Shown here: positions 5,770 through 12,999 of the stretch, piece by piece | Numbering within the stretch: the stretch's first letter is position 1 | Layout of the letters: every line of letters starts with the position of its first letter | Source of the DNA: JACJXF01 sp964349045 | Lineage (GTDB): Bacteria > Bacteroidota > Bacteroidia > Bacteroidales > GCA-2748055 | Length of the DNA: 13,044 nucleotides | Assembly: GCA_964349045.1 (NCBI GenBank) | Contig: CAYGFI010000139.1 | Span: 1-13,044 of the forward strand | Reading direction: 5' to 3' | Notes under the pieces: model-generated | Databases searched by the model: none | What the model was told of the DNA's origin: nothing | What the model saw: the letters and a program-made list of their open reading frames with translations, nothing else | Program-made: the position numbers and the translations under genes

Positions 5770-6637
5770 TATTAATGCATCTGATTACTTTTCTTATGCT
5801 CTCAGGTTATTTTCTGAGAAACAGTATTATTCTGCATCTTTGGAGTTCGAAAGAGCTGTATATCATGAAACAGATAATATCAGAACAGCATATTATAAAT
5901 ATTATAAATCTCTCTGTTTTAAAAACCTTGATCAAAACAAAAAGGCTATCGAGGAGTTAAATAATATTAACCTGTATCGATTACCTGATTCTTTATTGTA
6001 CAAAATTCAATACGAACTGGCTTATTGTAATTTCTTAAATAATGAACCAAATAAGTCGATCTGGAATATTGAAGAGTTAAGAATAAGGTTCCCTGACTCA
6101 TTGACTACAAAGGAAATAATCCCTTTAAATATTTTATGTTTAAATGCTGTCGGAAAATTCGAAGAGGCAAGGAATCTCTGGAACTATTATCTTGAAAATA
6201 ATGATCTGCAGGATTCACTTAAAGGCCTATTTTATAATGAAATAAAATCTTTGTACCATAATAAAAATCTACCAGGGATTTATTCTCCAGAGACAGCTCA
6301 AAATTTGTCGAGGTTTATTCCTGGTTCCGGTCAGATATATTGCGGGGAAATTCTGGAGGGCAGTTTTAATTTTTTTATGAATGCGGCTATTTTAAGCTTT
6401 TCAATTTATGAGTTTTATACTGGATATTATTTAACTGGATATTTTGTTGGTTTAGGTCTGCTGAATAAAACTTACAACGGAGGCCTGCACAGAGCCAAAT
6501 TGCTGGCTGTGGAAAAGAACAAGGAGGAAATCAGGAAGTTTAATGAGGAAGCCAGTTTATTGATGCTGAGAATTGGGAAAGACCATGGACAATATTCTAT
6601 GGGCCATAAGAAGCAAAATCAATCATCCATGCTTTAG
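5708..6637 (+). CDS. Second exported TPR-like protein with PGSG membrane domain
   Basis: This 309-residue protein has a signal peptide (about 5-24, ending INA-SD), a TPR-like helical region (about 25-190) and a C-terminal PGSG domain. Repeat-like pieces include LRLFSEKQYYSASLEFERAV (32-51) and YKSLCFKNLDQNKKAIEEL (66-84). The domain begins RFIPGSGQIYCGEILEGSF (202-220), with hydrophobic segments at about 222-236 and 239-253, and a charged C-terminal helix follows. The layout mirrors the preceding gene product. The ATG at 5708 starts a proper signal peptide; an in-frame ATG at 5687 adds 7 polar residues. The next Met in the frame is residue 224, so a start inside the 62-nt overlap is required unless a rare codon is used. 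The last roughly 20 codons run into a CCATGG-type repeat. No enzymatic activity is suggested. Confidence 0.72.
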   Translation: MLKTRFFSICIFLCVILSINSINASDYFSYALRLFSEKQYYSASLEFERAVYHETDNIRTAYYKYYKSLCFKNLDQNKKAIEELNNINLYRLPDSLLYKIQYELAYCNFLNNEPNKSIWNIEELRIRFPDSLTTKEIIPLNILCLNAVGKFEEARNLWNYYLENNDLQDSLKGLFYNEIKSLYHNKNLPGIYSPETAQNLSRFIPGSGQIYCGEILEGSFNFFMNAAILSFSIYEFYTGYYLTGYFVGLGLLNKTYNGGLHRAKLLAVEKNKEEIRKFNEEASLLMLRIGKDHGQYSMGHKKQNQSSML

Positions 6638-6674
6638 TGATATTTTATGGTTCATCGTCCATGGTTTATGGGCT
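6581..6674. repeat. CCATGG-type imperfect inverted repeat spanning a gene end
   Basis: GACCATGGAC at 6581-6590 and GTCCATGGTT at 6657-6666 are inverted copies matching at 9 of 10 positions. They are flanked by related pieces (CTATGGGCCATAAG at 6597-6610, TTATGGGC at 6667-6674). The first copy lies inside the 3' end of the second TPR-like gene and the second lies in the 69-bp convergent spacer. I see no T-tract after a stable stem, so I do not call it a terminator. No other clear element is present in 6638-6706. Confidence 0.5.
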
Positions 6675-6706
6675 AAAAAATTAAAGGTTTAAACTCAAAA
6701 TATAAA

Positions 6707-7369
6707 CTAATTTTTCGGCATCTCATTGTAATTCTCAGTTTCCGGGGATTCAGTTTCCTTCTCAACCTCAACCTCATTCTCATCCTCTTCCTCCCAGGAA
6801 TATTTTTTTCTTTCCGGACCCATATCACGATATAACAGAGCAAGAGCAACTCCGGTTATAGCGCCCATCAGATGCGACTCCCATGAAATCTGGTAGTCGT
6901 AGGGTAAAATGCCCCAGATCAGGCTTCCATAAAGAAAAATCACAAGCAGGGATATTGCCAGAAGGCTAATGTTCTTTCTTATTACGCCGGAGAAGAAAAG
7001 AAAGGCGGCAAAGCCGTAGATCAGTCCGGAAGCGCCAATATGATAAGCCTCACGACCAACGATCCAGACAAAAAATCCTGAAACGAAATATATTATAAAA
7101 AAAATTTTATAAGCAATTTCACGGTAGAAATAAAAAATTGCCAGACTCAAAACGAAAAGAGGAACTGAATTATCTATTAAATGCTTAAAGTCTGCGTGAA
7201 TAAGCGGGGAGAAAAAAATACCAAAAAGCCCGAGCCATTTTTGTGGATATAATCCGAGCTTGACGAAACTCGCTCCTAATCCTGACTCTGTGAGCCGGAT
7301 AAACCAGATCAGGAATAAAAAAAAGCCAGGAAAAACCAGGCTGTGGTAGAATTTTTTCTTTTCGTCCAT
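6707..7369 (-). CDS. Rhomboid-family intramembrane serine protease
   Basis: This 220-residue polytopic membrane protein has about six hydrophobic segments and the rhomboid active-site set. The nucleophile is S114 in HIGASGLIYG (110-119). The general base is H166 in WESHLMGAITG (163-173), on the last helix. The oxyanion-side residues H63 and N67 are in HADFKHLIDN (58-67). Rhomboids cleave transmembrane helices of substrate proteins inside the membrane; nothing here identifies the substrate. The C-terminal 30 or so residues (about 191-220) form a strongly acidic, Glu-rich tail after the last helix, probably cytoplasmic and disordered. The gene is on the same strand as the ilv operon but beyond its terminator, and it has a candidate promoter of its own, so it is probably transcribed independently. 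Confidence 0.93.
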   Translation of the reverse strand: MDEKKKFYHSLVFPGFFLFLIWFIRLTESGLGASFVKLGLYPQKWLGLFGIFFSPLIHADFKHLIDNSVPLFVLSLAIFYFYREIAYKIFFIIYFVSGFFVWIVGREAYHIGASGLIYGFAAFLFFSGVIRKNISLLAISLLVIFLYGSLIWGILPYDYQISWESHLMGAITGVALALLYRDMGPERKKYSWEEEDENEVEVEKETESPETENYNEMPKN

Positions 7370-7409
7370 GTGTCAGGGGAAATTTTGCAAATATGCAGGC
7401 ATTTTCATT

Positions 7410-7417
7410 CAAAACTA
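7410..7417 (-). promoter_or_regulatory. Candidate -7 promoter element of the rhomboid gene
   Basis: TAGTTTTG on the minus strand matches TAnnTTTG exactly, 40 nt upstream of the ATG at 7369. A second, one-mismatch element (CATATTTG, near 7387-7394) lies closer to the start. No clear -33 TTTG is visible for either. Confidence 0.42.
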
Positions 7418-7449
7418 CAAAAAATGATGGGAAACTTTTAAAGATGACC

Positions 7450-7500
7450 GGTTAAAATTAAAGGGGCAAAAATTCACCCTTGAAATGAATTTTTGCCCCT
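7450..7500 (-). terminator. Terminator hairpin of the ilv operon
   Basis: Fifteen-bp perfectly complementary arms lie at 7486-7500 and 7462-7476 around a 9-nt loop. Read on the minus strand, AGGGGCAAAAATTCA pairs with TGAATTTTTGCCCCT. The U-rich stretch TTAATTTTAA follows the stem in that direction. The hairpin lies about 97 nt behind the ilvC stop codon and separates the operon from the rhomboid gene. The T-tract is interrupted, so termination efficiency is uncertain; the stem could also serve mainly to stabilise the 3' end. Confidence 0.78.
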
Positions 7501-7556
7501 ATACTTTTGAGTTTAAACCGGAAAGTATTCAGCATGCAAAATAATTTCATCTGCAC

Positions 7557-7596
7557 CCACGCAACTTTGTAACTCCGTAACCCCGTAATCCTTCCT
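7557..7596. repeat. Degenerate 8-bp repeat behind ilvC, related to the window-edge array
   Basis: In an 8-bp register the plus strand reads CCACGCAA, CTTTGTAA, CTCCGTAA, CCCCGTAA, then TCCTTCCT up to the ilvC stop codon at 7597. The unit CTCCGTAA also occurs at 49-56. Both loci have CCTTCC between repeat and stop, and both sit directly 3' of a minus-strand gene ending in TAG. Here the array lies between the stop codon and the terminator hairpin, so it is part of the mRNA 3' end. Confidence 0.8.
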
Positions 7597-8643
7597 CTAA
7601 ACCTTAGGTCTAAGCTTCCTGACCTGTTCACCCGCTTTCCATAGTTCCGATTCACGGAGTTCTTTTAATTCAACTTCAAGTTTAGCTTTGTAATCTGCGC
7701 CTCCTGTTGATTCCAGAACTCTGACACATTCTTCGCCGCTTTTCACTCTCCTGTAAAGTTCTTTAAATACAGGAGCAACTGCATCCCTGAATTTAGGTCT
7801 CCAGTCAAGTGCTCCTCTTTGGGCCGTTGCACTGCAATTAGAGTACATCCAATCCATCCCGTTTTCGTCGACCAGCCGTATAAGACTCTGAGTTAGTTCT
7901 TCAACTGTTTCATTGAATGCTTCGCTGGGTGAATGTCCGTTTTCTCTCAAAACGTTATATTGTGCATCCATTATACCTGCAAGAGCTCCCATGAGGACTC
8001 CTCTTTCACCGGTAAGATCACTGAATACCTCATTTTCAAAAGTAGTAGGGAAAAGATAACCTGAACCAACCGCGATTCCTAAAGCCAATGTCCTTTGTTC
8101 GGCTTTTCCGGTTGCGTCCTGGAAAACCGCATAACTTGAATTGATTCCGTGCCCGGCAAGAAAGTTTCTTCTCACACTCGTACCCGAACCTTTAGGGGCA
8201 ACTAAAATTACATCAATATCCTTCGGCGGAACAACACCTGTTTGATCTTTATAAGTTATTGAAAAACCATGGGAAAAATAAAGCGCTTTTCCTTTTGTCA
8301 GACAGGGTTTAAGTATTGGCCAGATTGTCCTCTGGGCAGCGTCTGAAACCAGGTATTGAATAATTGTTCCTTTTGTGGCAGCTTCCGCAATGGGAAATAA
8401 GGTTTTGCCGGGAATCCAACCATCTTTTACAGCTTTTTCCCAATCTGCCTTAAATTCCGGAGCCTGGCCAATAATTACGTTTATCCCGTTATCTCTCATA
8501 TTGAGTGACTGTGCGGGTCCCTGAACCCCATAACCGATTACTGCAACAGTTTCGTTTTTAAGAATTTCCCTTGCTTTTGAAAGTGGAAATTCTTCCCTGG
8601 TGACTACATCTTCAACTACACCACCAAAATTAATTTTTGCCAT
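7597..8643 (-). CDS. ilvC: Ketol-acid reductoisomerase
   Basis: This 348-residue protein matches the short (class I sized) ketol-acid reductoisomerases. The enzyme isomerises and reduces acetolactate and acetohydroxybutyrate to the dihydroxy acids, using Mg and a nicotinamide cofactor. The dinucleotide-binding loop is VIGYGVQGPAQSLNMRDNG (35-53). FSHGF (123-127) supplies the active-site His. The Mg ligands are D209 and E213 in SDLTGERG, with a further acidic site in NETVEEL (244-250), and NCSATAQRGALDW is at 269-281. The phosphate-recognition loop after the second strand (IIGQAPEFKADWEK) does not look like the classic NADPH-type Arg/Ser-rich loop, so cofactor preference is uncertain. It lies 9 nt behind ilvN as the last gene of the operon and is followed by a repeat and a terminator. 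Confidence 0.97.
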   Translation of the reverse strand: MAKINFGGVVEDVVTREEFPLSKAREILKNETVAVIGYGVQGPAQSLNMRDNGINVIIGQAPEFKADWEKAVKDGWIPGKTLFPIAEAATKGTIIQYLVSDAAQRTIWPILKPCLTKGKALYFSHGFSITYKDQTGVVPPKDIDVILVAPKGSGTSVRRNFLAGHGINSSYAVFQDATGKAEQRTLALGIAVGSGYLFPTTFENEVFSDLTGERGVLMGALAGIMDAQYNVLRENGHSPSEAFNETVEELTQSLIRLVDENGMDWMYSNCSATAQRGALDWRPKFRDAVAPVFKELYRRVKSGEECVRVLESTGGADYKAKLEVELKELRESELWKAGEQVRKLRPKV

Positions 8644-8652
8644 TTTTAAAAA

Positions 8653-9216
8653 TTATTTGTTTGTTAATAATATTTCTTTTTCTGAATAATCGTTTGCTTC
8701 ATCGAGTTCGATAAGATAACTGGTTATTTCTTTGATTTGTTTGGTTACTGCAACCCTTCCTGATCTGACAAACTGCAACATCCCGAATGGCAGCAGTTTT
8801 TCAAAAAGTTCCTGGGTCTCTTCTTTGTGACCCGTTTTTTCAATAACGATATACTCGGGCTCAACTGTGAGAATATGAGCATTATATTTTCTGATCAGTG
8901 ATTCAACATCATTTCCCTGGGCTAAGGCTGCGGTTGGCACTTTATAAAGGGCTATTTCCTGGTGCACAATTTCATGGGTTTGATGATAAAAGGCTTTTAA
9001 TATCCCGATTTGTTTTTCGATCTGCTTTACAATCTTTCTGATCTGTTCTTCAGTAGTGTGAACCACTATGGTAAAGCGGTAAACGCCTTTAACTTCCGAC
9101 TCGGAGGCATTAAAGCTTTCGAGGTTAATATGTCTGCGGGTGAAAATGATAGAGAGCCTGTGCAGCAACCCGATTTTATTTTCAGTAAAGATGGATAATG
9201 TAAATTCTGTTTCCAT
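8653..9216 (-). CDS. ilvN: Acetolactate synthase regulatory (small) subunit
   Basis: This 187-residue protein has an N-terminal ACT domain (about 4-77), beginning FTLSIFTENKIGLLHRLSII and containing RRHINLESFNAS, the typical valine-binding region. A C-terminal acetolactate-synthase small-subunit domain spans about 85-165. It is somewhat longer than the roughly 160 residues of the E. coli IlvH type, with a charged C-terminal extension. The subunit activates the large catalytic subunit and confers feedback inhibition by branched-chain amino acids. The gene lies 17 nt behind ilvB and 9 nt before ilvC, so subunit stoichiometry is probably set by operon translation. Confidence 0.94.
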   Translation of the reverse strand: METEFTLSIFTENKIGLLHRLSIIFTRRHINLESFNASESEVKGVYRFTIVVHTTEEQIRKIVKQIEKQIGILKAFYHQTHEIVHQEIALYKVPTAALAQGNDVESLIRKYNAHILTVEPEYIVIEKTGHKEETQELFEKLLPFGMLQFVRSGRVAVTKQIKEITSYLIELDEANDYSEKEILLTNK

Positions 9217-9233
9217 TGTTTCTTATATTATTA

Positions 9234-10970
9234 TTATTCAAGTCTCATTTCCGATACGGTTCCGCCTGCCGGTACCATGGGGAAGATATTAACTTCTTTC
9301 TCGCATTCAACTTCGAGAAGGAATGGACCTTTGGTCAGGATCAGATCTTCAATGGCCTGTTTCAGGTCGTCCCTTTCAGTTATTTTCTTCGCGGGAATAC
9401 CAAATCCCTCTGAGATTTTAATAAAATTGGGATTTGTAAGCTCGGTCATGGAGTATCTTTTTTCGAAGAAAAGGTCCTGCCACTGGCGAACCATACCAAG
9501 AAAATGATTGTTAAGTATCACAATCTTCACCGCGATCCCGAGTTGTGATATGGTTCCGAGTTCCTGAATAGTCATCTGAAAACCACCATCTCCAATAACA
9601 ACAATGACTTCTCTGCTATCACCGGCAGCCAGTTTGGCACCGATAGAGGCAGGAAGTCCGAATCCCATGGTTCCCAAACCGCCTGAAGTAACCCAGGTAT
9701 TAGTAGCCCTGAACTGGTAGTAACGTGCGGCAGCCATTTGATGCTGACCTACATCAGCCAGAAGTATTGCCTCTCCGCGAGTTGTCTGTGAAATAGCATG
9801 AATTACTTCTCCCATACGTAAACCACCATTTGTCGGGTAACAATCCCTTTCAATTACCTTCTCAAATTCATATTCAGTTAATTTACCAAAACTCTCAAGC
9901 CAATCGGTATGTGTACGGGAATCAATCATAGGAAGAAGCGCCTGAAGAGCCTGTTTGGCATCAGCAAAGACAGCAATATCAGCTTTTACATTTTTATCAA
10001 TTTCAGCACGGTCGATCTCGATGTGTATAACCTTAGCCTGTTTGGCATATGTTTTCAGGTTGCCGGTTACCCTGTCGTCGAAACGCATGCCGATAGCAAT
10101 AATAAGATCACATTTATTAGTATTGATGTTTGGCGCATAATTTCCATGCATACCCAGCATACCGGTAAAAAGTGGGTGATCGGAAGCTAACGCTGATAGT
10201 CCAAGTAATGTGCTTGCAACCGGAATGCCTGCTTTTTCAACAAATTTTTTGAATTCCTCCTGAGCGCCCGAGAGAAGAATACCCTGTCCCATCAGCACAA
10301 GGGGTCTTTCAGATTTATTAATCAACTCCGCGGCTTTTTTTAATGACTCTTTATTCAGAATGGGGATGGGAGTATAACTCCTGATCTGGGTAACCTTTGT
10401 GTAAACAAAATCTATTTCGGCATTCTGGGCATCTTTTGTAATATCAACCAATACCGGACCCGGTCGACCTGAGCGGGCAATGAAGAAAGCCCTTGCCATA
10501 GCATCCGGAATGTCTTCGGCACGGGTTACCTGAACGTTCCATTTAGTCACAGGCATTGATATACTTACAACATCGGTTTCCTGAAATGCGTCAGTACCGA
10601 GAAGACCTGATGTTACCTGCCCTGTTATACAGACCAGTGGGGTGGAATCAAGCATAGCATCGGCAAGACCGGTGATAAGGTTAGTCGCACCTGGTCCTGA
10701 TGTTGCGATAACAATACCCGGTTTCTTACTGATGCGGGCATAGCCTTGAGCCGCGTGTATTGCACCCTGCTCGTGACGAACCATCACATGGTTCAGCTTA
10801 TCCTGATAATCATATAAAGCATCATAAACCGGCATAATTGCACCACCCACGTATCCGAACATCACTTCAACACCTTCCTCAATCATTGATAAGATGACAG
10901 CTTCAGCTCCCCTTATCCTTATTTTTTTTTGTTCAGCTTCTTTGATTTCACTTTTCATTTGAGTTTCCAT
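9234..10970 (-). CDS. ilvB: Acetolactate synthase catalytic (large) subunit
   Basis: This 578-residue thiamine-diphosphate enzyme condenses pyruvate with pyruvate or 2-ketobutyrate, the first common step of valine/leucine and isoleucine synthesis. The catalytic Glu is E67 in VRHEQGA (64-70). The ATSGPGATNL stretch (89-98) is typical of the family. The central FAD-binding-type domain covers about 200-340, with MRFDDRVTGN at 295-304. The thiamine-diphosphate/Mg motif runs from GDGGF (460-464) to NN (487-488), followed by HFLGMVRQWQ. The C-terminal NIFPMVPAGG (561-570) is characteristic of acetohydroxyacid synthases rather than the catabolic enzyme. The N-terminus carries about 18 extra polar residues before the first conserved segment; a Met at residue 5 is an alternative start. 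It lies 34 nt behind ilvD. Confidence 0.96.
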   Translation of the reverse strand: METQMKSEIKEAEQKKIRIRGAEAVILSMIEEGVEVMFGYVGGAIMPVYDALYDYQDKLNHVMVRHEQGAIHAAQGYARISKKPGIVIATSGPGATNLITGLADAMLDSTPLVCITGQVTSGLLGTDAFQETDVVSISMPVTKWNVQVTRAEDIPDAMARAFFIARSGRPGPVLVDITKDAQNAEIDFVYTKVTQIRSYTPIPILNKESLKKAAELINKSERPLVLMGQGILLSGAQEEFKKFVEKAGIPVASTLLGLSALASDHPLFTGMLGMHGNYAPNINTNKCDLIIAIGMRFDDRVTGNLKTYAKQAKVIHIEIDRAEIDKNVKADIAVFADAKQALQALLPMIDSRTHTDWLESFGKLTEYEFEKVIERDCYPTNGGLRMGEVIHAISQTTRGEAILLADVGQHQMAAARYYQFRATNTWVTSGGLGTMGFGLPASIGAKLAAGDSREVIVVIGDGGFQMTIQELGTISQLGIAVKIVILNNHFLGMVRQWQDLFFEKRYSMTELTNPNFIKISEGFGIPAKKITERDDLKQAIEDLILTKGPFLLEVECEKEVNIFPMVPAGGTVSEMRLE

Positions 10971-11004
10971 GACCGTGCAAATTTAATTATAAATAAAAAT
11001 ATTT

Positions 11005-12831
11005 TTAAATTATCCTGATAGCTCCTTTATCGGCCGATGTTACCATACTTGCATAAGCTTTAAGTGCTTTTGATATGGGCCTCACCCTGCCTTCGGCCTG
11101 CCAGGCATGAATTGTTTTTGCTTCCATAGCGGTTCTTCTTTCACTTAGCTCTTCATCAGTAAGCATTACATTTATCGTGCGATCGGGAATGGATATTGTA
11201 ATCATATCGCCATTCCGTAACAAACCTACCTCTCCTTTTTCCGCTGCTTCAGGAGAAATATGTCCGATGGATAATCCTGATGTTCCTCCTGAAAACCTGC
11301 CATCAGTAATTAATGCGCATTTATCGCCAAGTTTTTTAGATTTTATATAGGAAGTAGGATAAAGCATTTCCTGCATTCCAGGTCCACCCTTTGGACCTTC
11401 ATAAACAATCACAACAACTTCGCCTGCCTTTACTTCATCTTTTAGTATCCCTTCACAGGCATCATCCTGTGAATTGTATACCCGGGCCGGACCCTTAAAT
11501 TTCAAAGATTCTTCTTTAACTCCTGCAGTTTTTACAATACAACCATTCCGGGCGATGTTCCCATATAATACAGCTAAGCCGCCATCCTGGCTATAAGCAT
11601 GTTCAGTACTTCTGATGCAACCTTTTTCCCTGTCCAGGTCAAGTTCCTTAAACATGGCATTCTGAGACCCCATCACAATGTTTCTGAACCCACCGGGGGC
11701 CGCGCTGAAAAGGGTTTTAGCCTCATCATCAGGCTTGCTTCCGGTTACTTTATATTTCGATATGGCTTCGCCAAGGCTCAACCCATCCACTCTTTTTACC
11801 GCGGATTTTAGGAGGCCTCCTTTTTCCAGCTCTCCCATAATTCCCAGGATACCACCTGCACGGTGAACATCCTGAACATGATAAGAACTACTCGGGGCAA
11901 CTTTACTTAATACAGGAGTAGTTTTTGAAAGCCGGTCAATGTCATTAAGTGTAAAGTCAACTCCCGCTTCATGTGCAATTGCCAGAATATGCAATACAGT
12001 ATTTGTTGATCCTCCCATCGCAACATCAAGTCTCATTGCATTTTCAAAGGCTTCCTTTGTGGCAATTGACCTGGGAAGTACGCTTTTATCTCCCTCGAAA
12101 TAATATTTATTGACATTAGTAACAAGTACCTCTGCTGCTTGTTCAAACAGGCCGAGCCTGAATTTGTGAGTAGCAAGAATGGTTCCGTTCCCGGGGAGAG
12201 CCATTCCAAGGGCCTCATTCAGGCAATTCATAGAGTTGGCTGTAAACATACCTGAACAGGAACCACAGGTAGGACAGGCAATTTTTTCGATAATTGAAAG
12301 TTCTTTGTCACTGATACTATCATCAGCTGCAAGAACCATAGCATCCACAAGATCATAGGATTTACCCCCGGTTGTACCCGCTTCCATAGGTCCGCCTGAG
12401 ACAAAGATGGTGGGTATGTTCAGACGCATAGCAGCCATAAGCATTCCCGGGGTAATCTTGTCACAATTACTGATGCAGAAAAGCGCGTCAACCTTATGAC
12501 CATTGCACATGTATTCGATACTATCGGCAATAAGATCACGGGAGGGAAGGGAATAAAGCATCCCGTCGTGACCCATGGCAATACCATCGTCGATGGCAAT
12601 AGTATTGAATTCAGCTGCAAAATACCCTTTTGCTTCAAATATCTTTTTTACCATCTGTCCGACTTCGTGTAGATGGGTATGTCCGGGAACAAACTGGGTA
12701 AAAGAGTTGGCAATAGCAATAACGGGTTTGCCGAAATGTTCTTCTTTCATCCCGTTAGCCCGCCATAAACTTCTGGCACCAGCCATCCTGCGGCCCTGGG
12801 TAGTTGTATCACTGTTTAACCTGTTCTTCAT
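11005..12831 (-). CDS. ilvD: Dihydroxyacid dehydratase
   Basis: This 608-residue iron-sulfur enzyme dehydrates the dihydroxy acids made by IlvC to 2-ketoisovalerate and 2-keto-3-methylvalerate. Signatures include SDTTTQGRRMAGARSLWRA (7-25), NSFTQFVPGH (42-51), a Cys ligand at C123 in SNCDKITPGM, the CPTCGSCSGMFTANSM cluster (186-201), and FSGGTSGLSIGH near the C-terminus. The NSFTQFVPGH form is that of the E. coli-type enzymes with an oxygen-labile [4Fe-4S] cluster, which is an inference from sequence type. The ATG at 12831 gives the standard family N-terminus. An in-frame GTG at 12858 lies inside the attenuator terminator and would add nine non-conserved residues. It is the first structural gene of the operon. 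Confidence 0.97.
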   Translation of the reverse strand: MKNRLNSDTTTQGRRMAGARSLWRANGMKEEHFGKPVIAIANSFTQFVPGHTHLHEVGQMVKKIFEAKGYFAAEFNTIAIDDGIAMGHDGMLYSLPSRDLIADSIEYMCNGHKVDALFCISNCDKITPGMLMAAMRLNIPTIFVSGGPMEAGTTGGKSYDLVDAMVLAADDSISDKELSIIEKIACPTCGSCSGMFTANSMNCLNEALGMALPGNGTILATHKFRLGLFEQAAEVLVTNVNKYYFEGDKSVLPRSIATKEAFENAMRLDVAMGGSTNTVLHILAIAHEAGVDFTLNDIDRLSKTTPVLSKVAPSSSYHVQDVHRAGGILGIMGELEKGGLLKSAVKRVDGLSLGEAISKYKVTGSKPDDEAKTLFSAAPGGFRNIVMGSQNAMFKELDLDREKGCIRSTEHAYSQDGGLAVLYGNIARNGCIVKTAGVKEESLKFKGPARVYNSQDDACEGILKDEVKAGEVVVIVYEGPKGGPGMQEMLYPTSYIKSKKLGDKCALITDGRFSGGTSGLSIGHISPEAAEKGEVGLLRNGDMITISIPDRTINVMLTDEELSERRTAMEAKTIHAWQAEGRVRPISKALKAYASMVTSADKGAIRII

Positions 12832-12847
12832 AATAATTTTTTGAAAT

Positions 12848-12877
12848 AAAAAAACCACTCTCTTTATCTGAGAATGG
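12848..12877 (-). terminator. Attenuator terminator before ilvD
   Basis: On the minus strand CCATTCTC (12877-12870) pairs with GAGAGTGG (12862-12855) over 8 bp, with one G-U pair and a 7-nt loop, and seven T residues follow (12854-12848). It ends 16 nt before the ilvD start codon, so premature termination here would shut off the whole operon. Its 5' arm is also the 3' arm of the competing antiterminator. Confidence 0.9.
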
Positions 12878-12979
12878 CTTGCTGAATTTTATAAAGTTCA
12901 TCCATACCATTCTCAGGTCTTCACCACCAAAATGACGATGATGACGAGAACAATATTGTTGATATGGCTGAGGAACTTT
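12868..12979 (-). promoter_or_regulatory. Antiterminator and pause helix of the ilv attenuator
   Basis: CTGAGAATGG (12916-12907) and CCATTCTCAG (12877-12868) form a perfect 10-bp antiterminator that excludes the terminator. The leader-peptide coding region can in turn sequester the first arm. AAAGTTC (12979-12973) pairs with GAACTTT (12899-12893), CCATA (12967-12963) with TATGG (12906-12902), and GTTCTC (12951-12946) with GAGAAT (12914-12909). A ribosome stalled in the Ile/Val/Leu run would mask the last of these leader segments and free the antiterminator. These are hand-read pairings; energies were not calculated. Confidence 0.82.
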
Positions 12980-12984
12980 TTCAT
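12913..12984 (-). CDS. ilv operon leader peptide (ilvL-like)
   Basis: This 23-codon ORF begins MKKFLSHINN and continues with eleven branched-chain residues in a row (IVLVIIVILVV, residues 11-21) before KT and TGA. In total 13 of 23 residues are Ile (5), Val (5) or Leu (3). Its stop codon lies inside the first arm of the antiterminator. This is the arrangement of the classic leader peptides that sense charged Ile, Val and Leu tRNAs through ribosome stalling. The peptide itself probably has no function. The ORF starts about 15 nt behind a consensus -7 box. Confidence 0.92.
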   Translation of the reverse strand: MKKFLSHINNIVLVIIVILVVKT

Positions 12985-12999
12985 ATTGTAATTATGATA

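Noticed and set aside
7458..7655. 65-codon minus-strand open frame across the end of ilvC and its terminator
   Set aside because: It runs through the repeat and the terminator hairpin and has no family features.
12575..12844. 89-codon plus-strand open frame opposite the start of ilvD
   Set aside because: It lies entirely antisense to ilvD and its leader; its content mirrors the conserved dehydratase codons and no promoter is visible.
12832..12858. Longer ilvD reading starting from GTG at 12858
   Set aside because: The GTG lies in the 3' arm of the attenuator terminator and the nine added residues do not belong to the conserved dehydratase N-terminus; ATG at 12831 fits the family exactly.
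12848..12984. T-box riboswitch or other metabolite riboswitch upstream of ilvD
   Set aside because: No T-box-type conserved bulge motif is visible, and a leader ORF with competing hairpins fully explains the region.
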